Below, one piece after another: positions 1-9,730 of a stretch of DNA of 64,000 nt. The notes beneath the pieces were generated by a model that saw nothing but the letters and a program-made list of their open reading frames with translations, was not told the DNA's origin and made no database searches. The translations under genes and the position numbers were made by a program. Position 1 is the stretch's first letter. Each line of letters opens with the position of its first letter. Origin of the DNA: Pantoea vagans (lineage in GTDB: Bacteria; Pseudomonadota; Gammaproteobacteria; Enterobacterales; Enterobacteriaceae); the NCBI RefSeq assembly GCF_004792415.1, contig NZ_CP038853.1, positions 2,170,001 through 2,234,000 on the forward strand, given 5' to 3'.

Positions 1-2
1 TG

Positions 3-719
3 GACCACTACTGCCGTCTGTTTATGCAGCATCAGTCTGAACAGCTGAGCACTAAGGCAGCCGTGCGCCTGCCTGGCGCACTCTGTATCGAATGTGATGA
101 GCAGCGCGAAGCGGAGATCCGTTCGCTGGTCGACCTCATTAATCAGCTTAAGGCCCGGCTGGAGCAGTTGATTACGGTGGACTCCGGCCTGCCGAGCGAA
201 GCGCGTTTTGAGTTCGTCCACCAGCATTTACGCGGCCTGATTACCCTGAATGCCTACCGCACGATCACCCTGCTCAGCGCCCCTGACAGCCTGCGTTTCG
301 GCTGGGCCAACAAGCACATTATTAAGAATCTCAAGCGCGAAGAGGTGATCGCCCAGCTGGAAAAAAGCCTGAAGGCGGGACGCGCGCAGGCACCGTGGTC
401 ACGTGAACAGTGGGCGGAAAAAGTGCAGGAGGAGCTGGCAAGCGTGCGCGCCCTGCCCGCCTCGGCACGGCTGAAAATCAAGCGTCCGGTGAAAGTCCAG
501 CCGGTCGCACGCGTCTGGCGCGCGGACGAAAAAAAACAGACCCAGCTGGCCTGCCCGTCACCGATACTGGTGATCTGCCGCGATCGCAGTCAGGTTCCGG
601 TACTGGGCGAGCTGCTTAATTATGACGCGGATAACATTACGCACCGGCATAAGCCCGCTGCTGAACCACTGAATCTGCTGATACCCCGACTGCATCTGTG
701 GGTCGATTGCCCGATATAA
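3..719 (+). CDS. tus: DNA replication terminus site-binding protein Tus (5'-truncated by window edge)
   Basis: Tus binds Ter sites and stops replication forks in one direction. The frame is open from the first bases of the window, so the N-terminal part (about 70 residues by comparison with the 309-residue E. coli protein) lies outside. The first visible ATG is at 24, but homology runs upstream of it (DHYCRLF precedes it), so it is not the start. The segment [13 protein letters not shown] (about 292-330) holds the Phe and His of the fork-lock region, and [16 protein letters not shown] is the conserved DNA-binding strand region. The C-terminus ends [13 protein letters not shown]. It converges on fumC, an arrangement close to that in E. 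coli. Identity is very secure. Confidence 0.95.
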   Translation, partial: DHYCRLFMQHQSEQLSTKAAVRLPGALCIECDEQREAEIRSLVDLINQLKARLEQLITVDSGLPSEARFEFVHQHLRGLITLNAYRTITLLSAPDSLRFGWANKHIIKNLKREEVIAQLEKSLKAGRAQAPWSREQWAEKVQEELASVRALPASARLKIKRPVKVQPVARVWRADEKKQTQLACPSPILVICRDRSQVPVLGELLNYDADNITHRHKPAAEPLNLLIPRLHLWVDCPI

Positions 720-742
720 AAAAAGGCCAGCGCATGCTGGCC
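718..742 (-). terminator. Rho-independent terminator of fumC
   Basis: Perfect 7-bp stem GGCCAGC/GCTGGCC (725-731 and 736-742). Read on the minus strand it is followed by seven T residues (718-724). On the plus strand no T-run follows, so it mainly ends fumC transcription. Confidence 0.8.
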
Positions 743-760
743 TCTGACGTCTCTCTGACT

Positions 761-2158
761 TTATGACTTCATGCTGCCGACCATCTCTTCCGGACGGACC
801 CAGGCATCAAACTCCTCTTCAGTGAGATAACCCAGTTTCAGCGCTGAGCCCTTCAACGTCAGCCCCTCTTTATGCGCCTTCTTGGCAATTTCAGCCGCTT
901 TGTCATAGCCGATGTGAGTGTTCAGCGCCGTCACCAGCATCAGCGATTCGTTCAGCAGTTGATCGATGCGCTCACGCACCGGCTCAATGCCGACGGCGCA
1001 ATGATGATTAAAGCTGTCCATGCCATCCGCCAGCAGGCGAATTGATTGCAGGAAGTTATGGATCACCATCGGACGGAAGACATTCAGCTCAAAGTTACCC
1101 GACGCGCCGCCCATGTTGATCGCCACGTCGTTACCCATCACCTGACAGCAGAGCATGGTCATCGCTTCGCACTGCGTTGGGTTAACTTTACCCGGCATAA
1201 TGGAGCTGCCGGGTTCGTTTTCCGGAATGGCGATTTCGCCAATGCCGCAGCGCGGGCCGGAAGAGAGCCAGCGCACGTCGTTGGCGATTTTCATCAGTGA
1301 AGCAGCCAGCCCTTTCAGCGCGCCATGCGCATGCACCAGCGCATCACAGGTTGCCAGTGCCTCAAACTTGTTTGGCGCAGTGACAAATGGCTGCTGCGTC
1401 AGATCGGCCAGCGCCTTCGCCACGCGCACCGCATATTCCGGATGGGTGTTCAGACCGGTGCCCACTGCGGTTCCTCCCAGCGCCAGCTCCGCCACGTGCG
1501 GAATGCTCTGTTCGATATGCTTGAGGTTGTGCTCCAGCATTGCCACCCAGCCGGAAATCTCCTGGCCCAGCGTCAGCGGCGTCGCATCCTGCAGGTGAGT
1601 ACGGCCAATCTTAACGATGTCTTTAAAAGCGTCAGACTTCTGGCTAAGCGTCTTTTTCAGTACCTGGATCTGAGGGATTAACTGTTCGCGCAGCGCGATA
1701 ACGGCGGCAACATGCATCGCCGTCGGGAAGACGTCGTTGGAGCTCTGGCTCTTGTTCACATCGTCGTTGGGATGGACCAGGCGCGACATCCCGCGCTCAC
1801 CGCCAAGAATTTCACTCGCGCGGTTTGCCAGCACCTCATTCATGTTCATATTGGTCTGGGTGCCGGAGCCGGTCTGCCAGATCGCCAGCGGGAACTCATC
1901 CGCATGTTTATCCGCCAGCACTTCATCCGCCGCGCTGACAATCGCATCGGCACGATCGGCGGGCAGCAGTCCCAAATCGCGGTTTACGCTGGCCGCGGCG
2001 CGCTTGGTCAGTGCCAGCGCATGCACCAGCGCGGTCGGCATTTTTTCGGTTGAGATACGGAAGTGTTCCAGCGAGCGCTGCGTCTGCGCGCCCCACAGTT
2101 TGTCTGCCGGTACATCGATGGGGCCCATTGAATCTTTCTCAATGCGGTTGCCTGCCAT
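761..2158 (-). CDS. fumC: Class II fumarate hydratase FumC
   Basis: Iron-independent fumarase, interconverting fumarate and L-malate in the TCA cycle, cytosolic homotetramer. The 465-residue length is typical. The superfamily signature [11 protein letters not shown] lies near residue 317, with [11 protein letters not shown] (catalytic His region) near 185 and the substrate-site stretch [12 protein letters not shown] near 97. The ATG at 2158 is preceded by AAGGAGAC, a strong ribosome site. It is divergent from manA. E. coli has fumA upstream of fumC; here no fumA is present and manA follows directly on the other strand. In E. coli fumC is SoxS-induced under oxidative stress; I did not identify a clear soxbox in the 195-bp gap. 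Confidence 0.97.
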   Translation of the reverse strand: MAGNRIEKDSMGPIDVPADKLWGAQTQRSLEHFRISTEKMPTALVHALALTKRAAASVNRDLGLLPADRADAIVSAADEVLADKHADEFPLAIWQTGSGTQTNMNMNEVLANRASEILGGERGMSRLVHPNDDVNKSQSSNDVFPTAMHVAAVIALREQLIPQIQVLKKTLSQKSDAFKDIVKIGRTHLQDATPLTLGQEISGWVAMLEHNLKHIEQSIPHVAELALGGTAVGTGLNTHPEYAVRVAKALADLTQQPFVTAPNKFEALATCDALVHAHGALKGLAASLMKIANDVRWLSSGPRCGIGEIAIPENEPGSSIMPGKVNPTQCEAMTMLCCQVMGNDVAINMGGASGNFELNVFRPMVIHNFLQSIRLLADGMDSFNHHCAVGIEPVRERIDQLLNESLMLVTALNTHIGYDKAAEIAKKAHKEGLTLKGSALKLGYLTEEEFDAWVRPEEMVGSMKS

Positions 2159-2214
2159 GAATACGTCTCCTTCACCTTGTTTTTAAAAGAATGACCGCCA
2201 GGTCGTTACAATCA

Positions 2215-2227
2215 ACTGTCGGACAGT
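2215..2227. promoter_or_regulatory. Small palindrome in fumC-manA divergent promoter gap
   Basis: ACTGTC-G-GACAGT is a perfect 6-bp inverted repeat about 60 bp upstream of fumC. Spacing does not fit a LexA box (CTGT-N8-ACAG). It could be an operator, but the regulator is unknown. Confidence 0.25.
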
Positions 2228-2353
2228 CAGGATAGTAATACACAATAATTTAACATTATCAGAGCTTAGCGTCCTTTTGCGCTGGATATGTATTTTTACC
2301 GGTAGTTTCTGCTTTAATAGCCGCAATAATTTCCCGTGATAAAGGGTTAAACA

Positions 2354-3529
2354 ATGCAAAAAATGAACAATTCGCTGCAAAATTACGCATGGGGCAGCAA
2401 AACGGCGTTGACTGAGCTTTATGGTATTGCCAATCCCGAGGGTCTGCCGATGGCAGAGCTGTGGATGGGCGCACATCCGAAAAGTCCCTCAACTGTGATG
2501 GAACAAGGCAGCGCGCGTTCTTTACGAGACGTGATTGATGCGGCGCCCGCCGCGATGCTGGGTGACGCGGTAGCACAGCGCTTTGGTGAACTGCCGTTCC
2601 TGTTCAAAGTGCTGTGCGCCGATCAGCCGCTGTCGATTCAGGTCCATCCCAGCAAACGTGCGGCCGAAGTGGGCTTTGCCCGTGAGAATGCAGCGGGAAT
2701 TCCGCTGACAGCCGCCGAGCGCAACTACAAAGATGCAAACCACAAGCCGGAGCTGGTCTATGCGCTGACGCCGTTCCAGGCAATGAATGGCTTTCGCACG
2801 CTGACGCAGATGGTCTCCCTGCTGGAGCCGGTTGCGGGTGCACATCCTCAGATTGCCCATTTTTTGCAACATCCCGATCAGGAGACACTTGCTGCGCTGT
2901 TCTCCACCCTGCTGTCACTGGAGGGTGAAGCGAAATCGCTGGCGCTGGGCGTGCTGAAATCCGCGCTTGATGCGCAGCAGGGCGAGCCGTGGGAAACCAT
3001 CCGCATGATTGCGGCTGAATACCCTGACGACAGCGGCCTGTTTTCACCGCTGCTGCTGAATGTCATCACCCTGCAGCCCGGCGAGGCGATGTTCCTCTAC
3101 GCGGAAACCCCGCACGCGTATCTGAAAGGCGTGGCGCTGGAGGTGATGGCCAACTCTGATAACGTATTGCGGGCCGGTTTAACCCCGAAATATATCGATA
3201 TCGACGAGCTGATGGCCAACCTGAAGTTTGATGAAAAACCTGCCAGCTCGCTGCTGACGGAGCCAGAGCAACAGGGTCATGCGCAGCGCTTTCCGATTCC
3301 GGTGGAAGATTTTGCCTTTGCCATCCATAACCTGAACGCAGAACCGCAATCGCTGGCGCAGCAGAGCGCCGCCCTGCTGTTCTGCATCGAAGGCCAGGCG
3401 GTTATCGCCAAAGACGATCAGCAACTGACGCTGAAACCGGGTGAATCCTGCTTCATTGCCGCCAGCGAATCGCCGCTAACAGTCGCCGGTACGGGCCGGC
3501 TGGCGCGGGTATTTAACGACTTAGGGTAG
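2354..3529 (+). CDS. manA: Mannose-6-phosphate isomerase, class I
   Basis: Zn-dependent isomerase linking fructose-6-P and mannose-6-P, feeding GDP-mannose and polysaccharide synthesis or allowing mannose use. At 391 residues it is the normal length. The start MQKMNNSLQNYAWGSKTAL aligns with the E. coli N-terminus, which supports the ATG at 2354. Zinc-site motifs are visible: QVHPSKRAAE (about residue 96), HKPELVYAL (about 133) and ETPHAYLKGVALE (about 255). Followed by a clear terminator and then ydgA, as in E. coli. Confidence 0.97.
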   Translation: MQKMNNSLQNYAWGSKTALTELYGIANPEGLPMAELWMGAHPKSPSTVMEQGSARSLRDVIDAAPAAMLGDAVAQRFGELPFLFKVLCADQPLSIQVHPSKRAAEVGFARENAAGIPLTAAERNYKDANHKPELVYALTPFQAMNGFRTLTQMVSLLEPVAGAHPQIAHFLQHPDQETLAALFSTLLSLEGEAKSLALGVLKSALDAQQGEPWETIRMIAAEYPDDSGLFSPLLLNVITLQPGEAMFLYAETPHAYLKGVALEVMANSDNVLRAGLTPKYIDIDELMANLKFDEKPASSLLTEPEQQGHAQRFPIPVEDFAFAIHNLNAEPQSLAQQSAALLFCIEGQAVIAKDDQQLTLKPGESCFIAASESPLTVAGTGRLARVFNDLG

Positions 3530-3581
3530 AGCGGCTGACGGAATCTCTGTTAACTGCTATTATTTCAACCTATTAGCTTTT

Positions 3582-3603
3582 AAACGCCTGCGGGCGTTTT
3601 TCT
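3582..3603 (+). terminator. Rho-independent terminator of manA
   Basis: Stem AAACGCC/GGCGTTT (3582-3588, 3593-3599) with loop TGCG, followed by TTTTTC. Confidence 0.85.
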
Positions 3604-3661
3604 TCGGTCGCTGGGGTAAACCTGCGGCATAAGCGGACTCAAGGATAAGGACGAATCAGCA

Positions 3662-5161
3662 ATGAAAAAGACCAATGTTGCCGTAGGTGTCATCATCGCA
3701 CTGGGCGTAGTCTGGACTGGCGCGGCGTGGTTCACCGGCAAGCAAATTGAAAGCCACAGGGATGAGCTGGTGCAGAACGCCAATGCACAGCTGAACGCTT
3801 ATGCCCCTAACAGCCGACTGAAGATCAGCTATCAGGACTATCAGCGCGGCGTGTTCAGCAGTAAGGTGAATCTGGTGGTTCAGGCCAATTCGCAGACGGA
3901 AGATAACCCGCTGCTGAAGCCGGGTCAGAGCATCATCCTGAATGAAACCATCGGTCATGGCCCTTTCCCGTTTGCGCAGCTGAAGCATTTCAACCTGATC
4001 CCGAGCATGGCATCTGTTCATACCGAGCTGGCTAACACCGATGCGGTGAAGAAGCTGTTTGAGCTGACCGGCAATAAATCGCTGATTAACGCAGATACCC
4101 GCATTGGTTACAGCGGCGCTACCGATACCGCGCTGCGTGTCCTGCCGGTTGACTATCAGAATGCGCAAACCGGCGAGCGTTTTGCCACCAATGGCGGCAC
4201 CTTCAACGTCAGCGCCGATAATAAAGGCGATAAAGTGTCGCTGGACAGCGATGTGGATAGCCTCGCGCTGACCAGTAAAAACGAGATGGGCCAGCCGGTA
4301 CTGTTCACTGTTAATGGTCTGAAACTGAGCGGCAACACGCATCTCAGCCCGGAAGGCGTGCGCATCGGCGATCAGTCGGTGGACATTGAGAAGGTGAATG
4401 CCAGCATCAATGGTCAGGACGCCCTGACGCTGCATAAAATGAAAGGCACCTCCTCTTTCGATAACAGCGCCGGTAAAATTGGCGGCGATATTGATTACAA
4501 AGTGGAAAGCGTTCAGCTGCAGAAGCAGGACTTCGGTCAGGCTGCGCTGAAGATGAAGCTGTCACAGTTTGATGCGCAGGCGGTCAAAGCCTTCTCCGAT
4601 CGTTACAACGCGCAGATGCAGGAGCTGCTGACACAGCCTGGCGTTGCGGAAGATCCTATTCGCTATCAGGCAGGCGTGCATCAGATTCTGATGGCCAATC
4701 TGCCTTTGCTGCTGAAAGGCTCGCCATCCATCAGCATTGCTCCGCTGAGCTGGAAGAATGACAAAGGTGAAAGCACCTTTAATCTGACGGCCAGCTTCAA
4801 CGACCCGTCAGCCGTCACCGGTGAAGCCCAGACTCTGAGCGCTATGGTTGACCGGGTACTGAAAAGCCTGGACAGCAAGCTGGTGATCAATATGCCGATG
4901 GCAACCGAAACCATGCACAAAGTGGGCCTGGCTGAAGGTTATCAGGCGGATGACGCCCAGAAGCTGGCGGATCAGCAGGTGAAAGGTCTGGCAGCGATGG
5001 GTCAGATGTTCCGCCTGACTCAGCAGCAGGATAACAACATCGTGACCAGCCTGCAGTATGCTAATGGTCAGGTGAACATGAACGGCGACAAGATGACGCT
5101 GGAACAGTTTATGTCCCGCTATATGCTGGGTATGCCGACCAGCGAAGGCATGCCGCAGTAA
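3662..5161 (+). CDS. ydgA: YdgA family protein (DUF945)
   Basis: Inner-membrane-anchored protein of the DUF945 family, 499 residues (E. coli YdgA is about 502). The N-terminus MKKTNVAVGVIIALGVVWTG is a single membrane anchor; the rest is a large hydrophilic, presumably periplasmic, domain rich in beta-type repeats (DNKGDKVSLDSDVDSLAL and similar). Molecular function is not established for the family. Its position directly after manA is the E. coli arrangement. The upstream stretch has AAGGACGAATCAGCA before the ATG. Confidence 0.92.
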   Translation: MKKTNVAVGVIIALGVVWTGAAWFTGKQIESHRDELVQNANAQLNAYAPNSRLKISYQDYQRGVFSSKVNLVVQANSQTEDNPLLKPGQSIILNETIGHGPFPFAQLKHFNLIPSMASVHTELANTDAVKKLFELTGNKSLINADTRIGYSGATDTALRVLPVDYQNAQTGERFATNGGTFNVSADNKGDKVSLDSDVDSLALTSKNEMGQPVLFTVNGLKLSGNTHLSPEGVRIGDQSVDIEKVNASINGQDALTLHKMKGTSSFDNSAGKIGGDIDYKVESVQLQKQDFGQAALKMKLSQFDAQAVKAFSDRYNAQMQELLTQPGVAEDPIRYQAGVHQILMANLPLLLKGSPSISIAPLSWKNDKGESTFNLTASFNDPSAVTGEAQTLSAMVDRVLKSLDSKLVINMPMATETMHKVGLAEGYQADDAQKLADQQVKGLAAMGQMFRLTQQQDNNIVTSLQYANGQVNMNGDKMTLEQFMSRYMLGMPTSEGMPQ

Positions 5162-5179
5162 GCGCTGTCGTCCATCTAT

Positions 5180-5203
5180 AGCGACCTTCGGGTCGCTTTT
5201 TTT
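5180..5203 (+). terminator. Rho-independent terminator of ydgA
   Basis: AGCGACC-TTCG-GGTCGCT (5180-5197), a UUCG tetraloop hairpin followed by a T-run to 5203. Confidence 0.9.
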
Positions 5204-5341
5204 ATGCCTGAACGCTGATTTGCCCACCGGTTATGGGTAATTAAGCAGCATCCGGCGCGGCTGTTGCGCAAATAGCTGGCGCTGTTGCGCAAGATATTTT
5301 TATAATGCTCTGCACTTCACCGACAACTCAGCGAGTGCGCC

Positions 5342-6337
5342 ATGATCGATTCTAAAATTCCTCTGACTGATATTCACCGCCACCTTGATGGCAACATTCG
5401 TGCACAAACCATTCTCGATTTAGGCCGCCAGTTTAATCTTGCCCTGCCCGCCTCAACGCTGGAGACGCTGCGTCCGCATGTGCAGGTCGGCCAGAATGAA
5501 CCTGATCTGGTGAGCTTCTTGCAGAAACTCGACTGGGGCGTGAAAGTGCTGGGCGATCTGGATGCCTGCCGCCGCATTGCGCAGGAAAATGTTGAAGATG
5601 CCGCGCGCGCGGGCATTCATTATGCTGAACTGCGTTTTTCGCCCGGTTATATGGCGATGACCCACAACCTGCCGATTGCCGGTGTGGTTGAAGCAGTCAT
5701 TGACGGGGTACGCGCTGGCCGTCAGCAGCACGATATCGACGTGCGTCTGATTGGGATTATGAGCCGTACCTTTGGCGAAGATGCCTGCCTTGCCGAACTG
5801 GAAGGTTTACTGGCCCATCGCGATCACATCACCGCGGTCGATCTGGCGGGTGATGAGCTGGGCTTCCCGGGCAGCGAGTTCCTGAGTCACTTTACCCAGG
5901 CGCGCGATGCTGGTTTCCGGGTTACCGTGCATGCGGGCGAAGCGGCCGGTCCGGAGAGCATCTGGCAGGCGATTCGTGAGCTCGGCGCTGAGCGTATCGG
6001 TCACGGCGTGAAAGCGATTGAGGATCGCGCGCTGATGGATTTCCTGGCGGAGCACCATATTGGTATTGAATCCTGCCTGACCTCCAATATCCAGACCAGC
6101 ACCGTGCCTTCACTGGGGCAGCATCCGCTGAAGACCTTCCTGGAGCATGGCATTCTGGCGACCATCAATACTGATGATCCGGCGGTTCAGGGCATTGAAC
6201 TGGCGCATGAGTATCATCATGCCGCACCGGCTGCCGGCCTGAGTGCCGCGCAGATCCGTCAGGCGCAGGAAAATGGTCTGACCATTGCCTTCCTCAGCGA
6301 CGCTGAGAAAGCGGCTATTCGCGCCCGCGTGCAGTAA
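5342..6337 (+). CDS. add: Adenosine deaminase
   Basis: Hydrolytic deamination of adenosine and deoxyadenosine to inosine forms in purine salvage; cytosolic Zn enzyme. 331 residues, typical. Zinc and catalytic motifs: HRHLDGN near residue 12, HAGEA near 197, [10 protein letters not shown] near 243 and TDDPAVQG near 277. The ATG at 5342 follows directly after GCGCC and no strong Shine-Dalgarno is seen, but the start [17 protein letters not shown] matches the family. Neighbouring ydgJ on the opposite strand repeats the E. coli order. Confidence 0.96.
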   Translation: MIDSKIPLTDIHRHLDGNIRAQTILDLGRQFNLALPASTLETLRPHVQVGQNEPDLVSFLQKLDWGVKVLGDLDACRRIAQENVEDAARAGIHYAELRFSPGYMAMTHNLPIAGVVEAVIDGVRAGRQQHDIDVRLIGIMSRTFGEDACLAELEGLLAHRDHITAVDLAGDELGFPGSEFLSHFTQARDAGFRVTVHAGEAAGPESIWQAIRELGAERIGHGVKAIEDRALMDFLAEHHIGIESCLTSNIQTSTVPSLGQHPLKTFLEHGILATINTDDPAVQGIELAHEYHHAAPAAGLSAAQIRQAQENGLTIAFLSDAEKAAIRARVQ

Positions 6338-6355
6338 TCCGCTCGTTGCAGCCAT

Positions 6356-6386
6356 AAAAAACGGGCCGGATATCCGGCCCGTTTTT
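6356..6386. terminator. Bidirectional terminator after add
   Basis: Perfect 22-bp palindrome formed by ACGGGCCGGAT and its complement (6361-6382), with an A-run before and a T-run after, so it can act on both strands. Confidence 0.9.
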
Positions 6387-6437
6387 ATAGTGCGTGTGCG
6401 AGGTCTGACACCTTCGCTGCAGGACCGAGACTGCGCA

Positions 6438-6539
6438 AAGAACACGGTCAGATCGGAAAGACGCAAAAGCCGCCATCCCTGGCAGGCTCGGCCCGCGCCG
6501 TCCTGGCGCGGGACGCTTTCCTCTTCTGACCGCGTTCCC
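6438..6539. repeat. Palindromic ~100-bp intergenic repeat, family P1 copy 1
   Basis: Outer arms GGTCAGA...TCTGACC extend to AACACGG and CGCGTTCC ends, enclosing two inner hairpins: GCCA-TCCC-TGGC and CGCGCC-GTCCT-GGCGCG. It is a near copy, in inverted orientation, of 56196-56297, and shares its core with 16642-16746. It lies between the add terminator and the end of ydgJ, in a convergent junction. No coding capacity seen. It fits a MITE- or REP-like non-autonomous element. Confidence 0.8.
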
Positions 6540-6592
6540 TGCGAATTAAACTATTTAATCGCTTTTTGCTTACTGCGGTAAGCTCTCACCCA

Positions 6593-7639
6593 TTAAACGC
6601 GCTTCAGCGACAGCGTCTGGCGTTTCTCGGCGGATTGCAGACCCAGTTCGATCAGCTCCATCACCTGAATCGCCTCTTCCGCCGTCACCGGATTATTACC
6701 GCGTCCGGCAATGGCATCGCGGATGCCCGCATAGTAAGCAGGATAGTTGCCCGGCTGGGTCAGCTGCGTGGTTTCGGTCAGGGCGTCGCCATCAACCAGC
6801 GTCAGCGTGCCGTCGCGCATGTCATAGCCCCAGTCCTCCTGCGGCGGGAAGTCGCCCGACTTCAGGCGATCTTCCTGCGGATCCAGACCATATTTAACGT
6901 AGCTGCCGCGCGTGCCGTGGACGGTGTAACGGGCGGATTCTGCCGCCACCAGCATGCTGGCGTGCAGCACTACGCGGCGCTGCGGATAGGTCAGGGTGGC
7001 GTGGAAGTAGTCGGTAGTCTGCGCGCCCGGACGCATTTCAGCCAGATCGACATTGATGGCGACCGGCGGGCCAAACAGCTGCAGCGCCTGGTCCAGCAGA
7101 TGCGGCCCCAGGTCATACCAGATTCCGCTGCCTGCGCCCTTCATTTCACGCCAGCGATTGCGCACTTCCAGACGGAAACGGTCAAAATGCGATTCGAAAT
7201 AACGCACTTCACCCAGAGAGCCCGCTTCAAGCAGGGATTTCAGCGTCAGGAAATCGCTGTCCCAGCGGCGGTTATGGAATACCGACAGCAGCAGCCCCTT
7301 GGCTTTCGCCAGCGCATCCAGCTCGCGCGCCTGTGACAACGTCACGGTAAACGGCTTATCGACCACCACATGTTTACCGGCATTCAGCGCCGCTTTAGCC
7401 AGCGGGAAGTGGGTGTCATTAGGGGTAGGAATAACAATCAATTGCAGAGTCGGGTCGTCCAGCAGCGCCTGAGGATCGGCCACCACCTTCACGGCAGGCC
7501 AGTCGGCGTGGACTTTGCTGGCATCGCTACTGGAAATGGCGGCCAGTTCGACGTCCGGCGTTCCCGCAATCAGCGGAGCATGAAACGTTTTACTGGCAAA
7601 ACCGTAGCCGATCAGACCAACACGTAATTTATCGCTCAT
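6593..7639 (-). CDS. ydgJ: Gfo/Idh/MocA family oxidoreductase YdgJ
   Basis: NAD(P)-dependent dehydrogenase-like protein of 348 residues. N-terminal Rossmann fold begins LRVGLIGYGFASKTFHAPLI (GxGxxS-type variant GYGFAS), the family's signature Lys is in VVVDKPFTVT near residue 95, and the C-terminal substrate domain includes WYDLGPHLLDQAL near 175, with the conserved Asp/His of the active site. The substrate is unknown. The ATG has AGAGGA upstream. Located downstream of the araC end and convergent with add, as add and ydgJ are in E. coli. Confidence 0.9.
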   Translation of the reverse strand: MSDKLRVGLIGYGFASKTFHAPLIAGTPDVELAAISSSDASKVHADWPAVKVVADPQALLDDPTLQLIVIPTPNDTHFPLAKAALNAGKHVVVDKPFTVTLSQARELDALAKAKGLLLSVFHNRRWDSDFLTLKSLLEAGSLGEVRYFESHFDRFRLEVRNRWREMKGAGSGIWYDLGPHLLDQALQLFGPPVAINVDLAEMRPGAQTTDYFHATLTYPQRRVVLHASMLVAAESARYTVHGTRGSYVKYGLDPQEDRLKSGDFPPQEDWGYDMRDGTLTLVDGDALTETTQLTQPGNYPAYYAGIRDAIAGRGNNPVTAEEAIQVMELIELGLQSAEKRQTLSLKRV

Positions 7640-7652
7640 TTGGATTCCTCTC

Positions 7653-7673
7653 AGAGCCTGCCTGGCAGGCTCT
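7653..7673. repeat. Perfect hairpin between araC and ydgJ
   Basis: 10-bp arms AGAGCCTGCC/GGCAGGCTCT separated by one base, just ahead of the ydgJ ribosome site on the minus strand. No T-run, so a weak terminator or an mRNA-structure element rather than a clear terminator. Confidence 0.45.
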
Positions 7674-7740
7674 TAGTTGATAACCTGATTGATTTAAGAC
7701 TATTAACCAGGTGAGGACAAGGCGGAATCCCCCGAAAAAA

Positions 7741-8658
7741 CTAAGAGATAGCACTTCGCGCCAGGGGCCAGGCCGTCTGCGCCGCCAGGCTGTCGTGCGC
7801 GTCCTGATTGCGGCGGCGGAAGTCGCTTGGACTGACGCCAACACGCTTGCGGAATACCCGTGAGAAGTAAAGCTGGTCGTCGTAACCCACTTCACGCCCT
7901 ACCGAGGCGATCGGTTCCTGAGTGGTCTGCAGCAGCAGTTTCGCGCGGATAACGCGCTGATCTTCACGCCAGCGCAGCAGGTTGACACCCATCTGCTCGC
8001 GGAACAGGTGCGCCAGTCGCGACGGTGACAGGCAGACGTGACGCGCCACCTCTTCAATCTTGACCTCGCTGGCGAGATGGTTGGTGACATACTGACAGGC
8101 TTCGATGACGCGCGGGTCGCGGATCAACTGATGGCTGCGCGGATCCTCTTCAACGGCACGCAGCAGCAGCCGTTCCAGCAGGTTCATTGCCAGCTCTTCC
8201 GCAAAGCGCCGGCCGGAGTTGTGGGTCTGTTCGATACTGGCAAACAGGCGGTCAAATTCACCGCGCAGCGATTCCGGCAGCAGCAGTCGTCCCACGCCCT
8301 CCTGCTCATCCTGCCAGCGCAGCCAGTCGTGCCAGTAGGCGCGCGGACGGAAATAGACCCAGCGGTGGAACCACTGCGGGCTGTCCGGCGCGCGGCCATA
8401 GTAGTGAGCGGTTTTTGGCTGAAACAGCAGCATTTCGCCCGGTTCGCAGTCAAATGCCCGCTCGCCGTCGAATACCCGCCCTTTGCCTTTAATGGTGAGG
8501 TTCAGAATGTAGCCTTTCATGCCGTGCGGGCGATCGATAAAGAAATCGAGCGGGCCATCAGCGGTGATGGGCGTCAGCCCCGCCACCAGCCAGGCATTGA
8601 ATGAATAGCCCGGCAACAAGGGGTTTTGCTGCTCGGCCGGTAATTCGCGGTGATACAT
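7741..8658 (-). CDS. araC: Arabinose operon transcriptional regulator AraC
   Basis: L-arabinose-responsive activator and repressor, 305 residues. The N-terminal cupin arabinose-binding and dimerisation domain begins [20 protein letters not shown] and carries [15 protein letters not shown]. The C-terminal double helix-turn-helix contains [20 protein letters not shown] and [21 protein letters not shown]. Both halves are close to E. coli AraC, including the N-terminal arm with the Pro near residue 13. The ATG is preceded by GAGGTCACT. Unlike E. coli, where araC is divergent from araBAD, here it is the last gene of a minus-strand araF-araG-araH-araC series, so transport and regulator may be co-induced. 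Its C-terminal tail is longer than in E. coli. Confidence 0.95.
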   Translation of the reverse strand: MYHRELPAEQQNPLLPGYSFNAWLVAGLTPITADGPLDFFIDRPHGMKGYILNLTIKGKGRVFDGERAFDCEPGEMLLFQPKTAHYYGRAPDSPQWFHRWVYFRPRAYWHDWLRWQDEQEGVGRLLLPESLRGEFDRLFASIEQTHNSGRRFAEELAMNLLERLLLRAVEEDPRSHQLIRDPRVIEACQYVTNHLASEVKIEEVARHVCLSPSRLAHLFREQMGVNLLRWREDQRVIRAKLLLQTTQEPIASVGREVGYDDQLYFSRVFRKRVGVSPSDFRRRNQDAHDSLAAQTAWPLARSAIS

Positions 8659-8691
8659 AGTGACCTCACTCAGTCTGTTAGTGTTCGGATA

Positions 8692-8719
8692 GCCCGCAGA
8701 GGCGTTTGCTTCTGCGGGC
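8692..8719. repeat. Hairpin between araH and araC
   Basis: Arms GCCCGCAGA (8692-8700) and TCTGCGGGC (8711-8719) around a 10-base loop; no T-run. It could be a processing or stability element within the operon mRNA. Confidence 0.45.
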
Positions 8720-8734
8720 CAACGGCTCCATCAG

Positions 8735-9718
8735 TCAGGCTTTTTTCTGTTTGTAACGGTCAAAAATCACCGCAGCTAACAGTATCAGACCGCGCACCAC
8801 ATACTGTGAGAATGGCGAGATATTCAATAAATTCATCGCATTCTCGACGGTGCCAAGAATTAATACCCCTGCCACCACGTAGGAAATCTTGCCGATGCCG
8901 CCCTTGAGCGACACGCCGCCCAGTACGCAGGCAGAAATCACCACCAGCTCATAGCCGATGGAGGTCATGGGCTGACCGCTGGTCATACGTGACGCCAGGA
9001 TGATGCCTGCCGCCGCCGAAACCAGCCCGGAAAGAATGAAGATGATGATGCGGGTTCGCACCACCGGCACACCGGCCAGTCGCGCCGCCTCTTCATTGCC
9101 GCCAATCGCCAGGGTATTACGGCCAAAAGTGGTTTTGTTGAGCAGGAAACCGAAGATCAGCATGGTCGCCAGGGTCAGCCAGATGGGTGCTGGCACGCCA
9201 AGCCAGTTGGCAAAGCCCAGCTCAAAGAAGCGCTCATCTTCAATTCCGACCGCTTTACCGTCCGAGAAGATATAGGCCAGGCCGCGCACGATCTGCATGG
9301 TCGCCAGCGTGGTGATCAGCGCATTGATCTTGAGTCGGGCAATCACAAAGCCGTTGATAAAGCCGGTGATCATGCCGAGCACCAGACCGGCTACCACACC
9401 AATCCACAGGCTTTCGGTCATGTTGATCACCACGGCGGTCACCACACCCGCGCAGGCGATAACGGACGCAACCGACAGGTCAAAATCCCCGGAGGCCAGA
9501 CAGAACAGCATGCCGCAGGCGACCATGCCGGACATCGACATCGCCAGCCCTAAGCCTTTCATATTGATAAATGAACCAAAGTTCGGCACAAAAATCGCAC
9601 AGACAATAAACAGCAGCGCAAAGACAACCAGCATGCCGAAGTTGTCCCAGATGCGACCTAACTGCAGGCCGCCGCGTGAAGCGGGCTGCGGCGTATTTGA
9701 GGTCGTGGATGAAGCCAT
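8735..9718 (-). CDS. araH: L-arabinose ABC transporter permease AraH
   Basis: Inner-membrane permease of the high-affinity arabinose importer AraFGH, 327 residues with about ten hydrophobic segments. BPD_transp_2 hallmarks: CLASGDFDLSVASVIACAG near residue 74 and the cytoplasmic coupling loop FGRNTLAIGGNEEAARLAGV near 202. The ATG has AGGAGATCATC upstream. Only 12 bases separate it from araG. Confidence 0.95.
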   Translation of the reverse strand: MASSTTSNTPQPASRGGLQLGRIWDNFGMLVVFALLFIVCAIFVPNFGSFINMKGLGLAMSMSGMVACGMLFCLASGDFDLSVASVIACAGVVTAVVINMTESLWIGVVAGLVLGMITGFINGFVIARLKINALITTLATMQIVRGLAYIFSDGKAVGIEDERFFELGFANWLGVPAPIWLTLATMLIFGFLLNKTTFGRNTLAIGGNEEAARLAGVPVVRTRIIIFILSGLVSAAAGIILASRMTSGQPMTSIGYELVVISACVLGGVSLKGGIGKISYVVAGVLILGTVENAMNLLNISPFSQYVVRGLILLAAVIFDRYKQKKA

Positions 9719-9730
9719 GATGATCTCCTG

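Noticed and set aside
4600..4612. CGTTACAACGCGC, a partial match to a reversed Ter core (GTTACAAC)
   Set aside because: Flanks do not fit the Ter consensus (no TTA before, no ATNCT after), and it lies inside ydgA. A second look-alike at 30671 (GGTTGTTACATT) also lacks the invariant core. No Ter site assigned.
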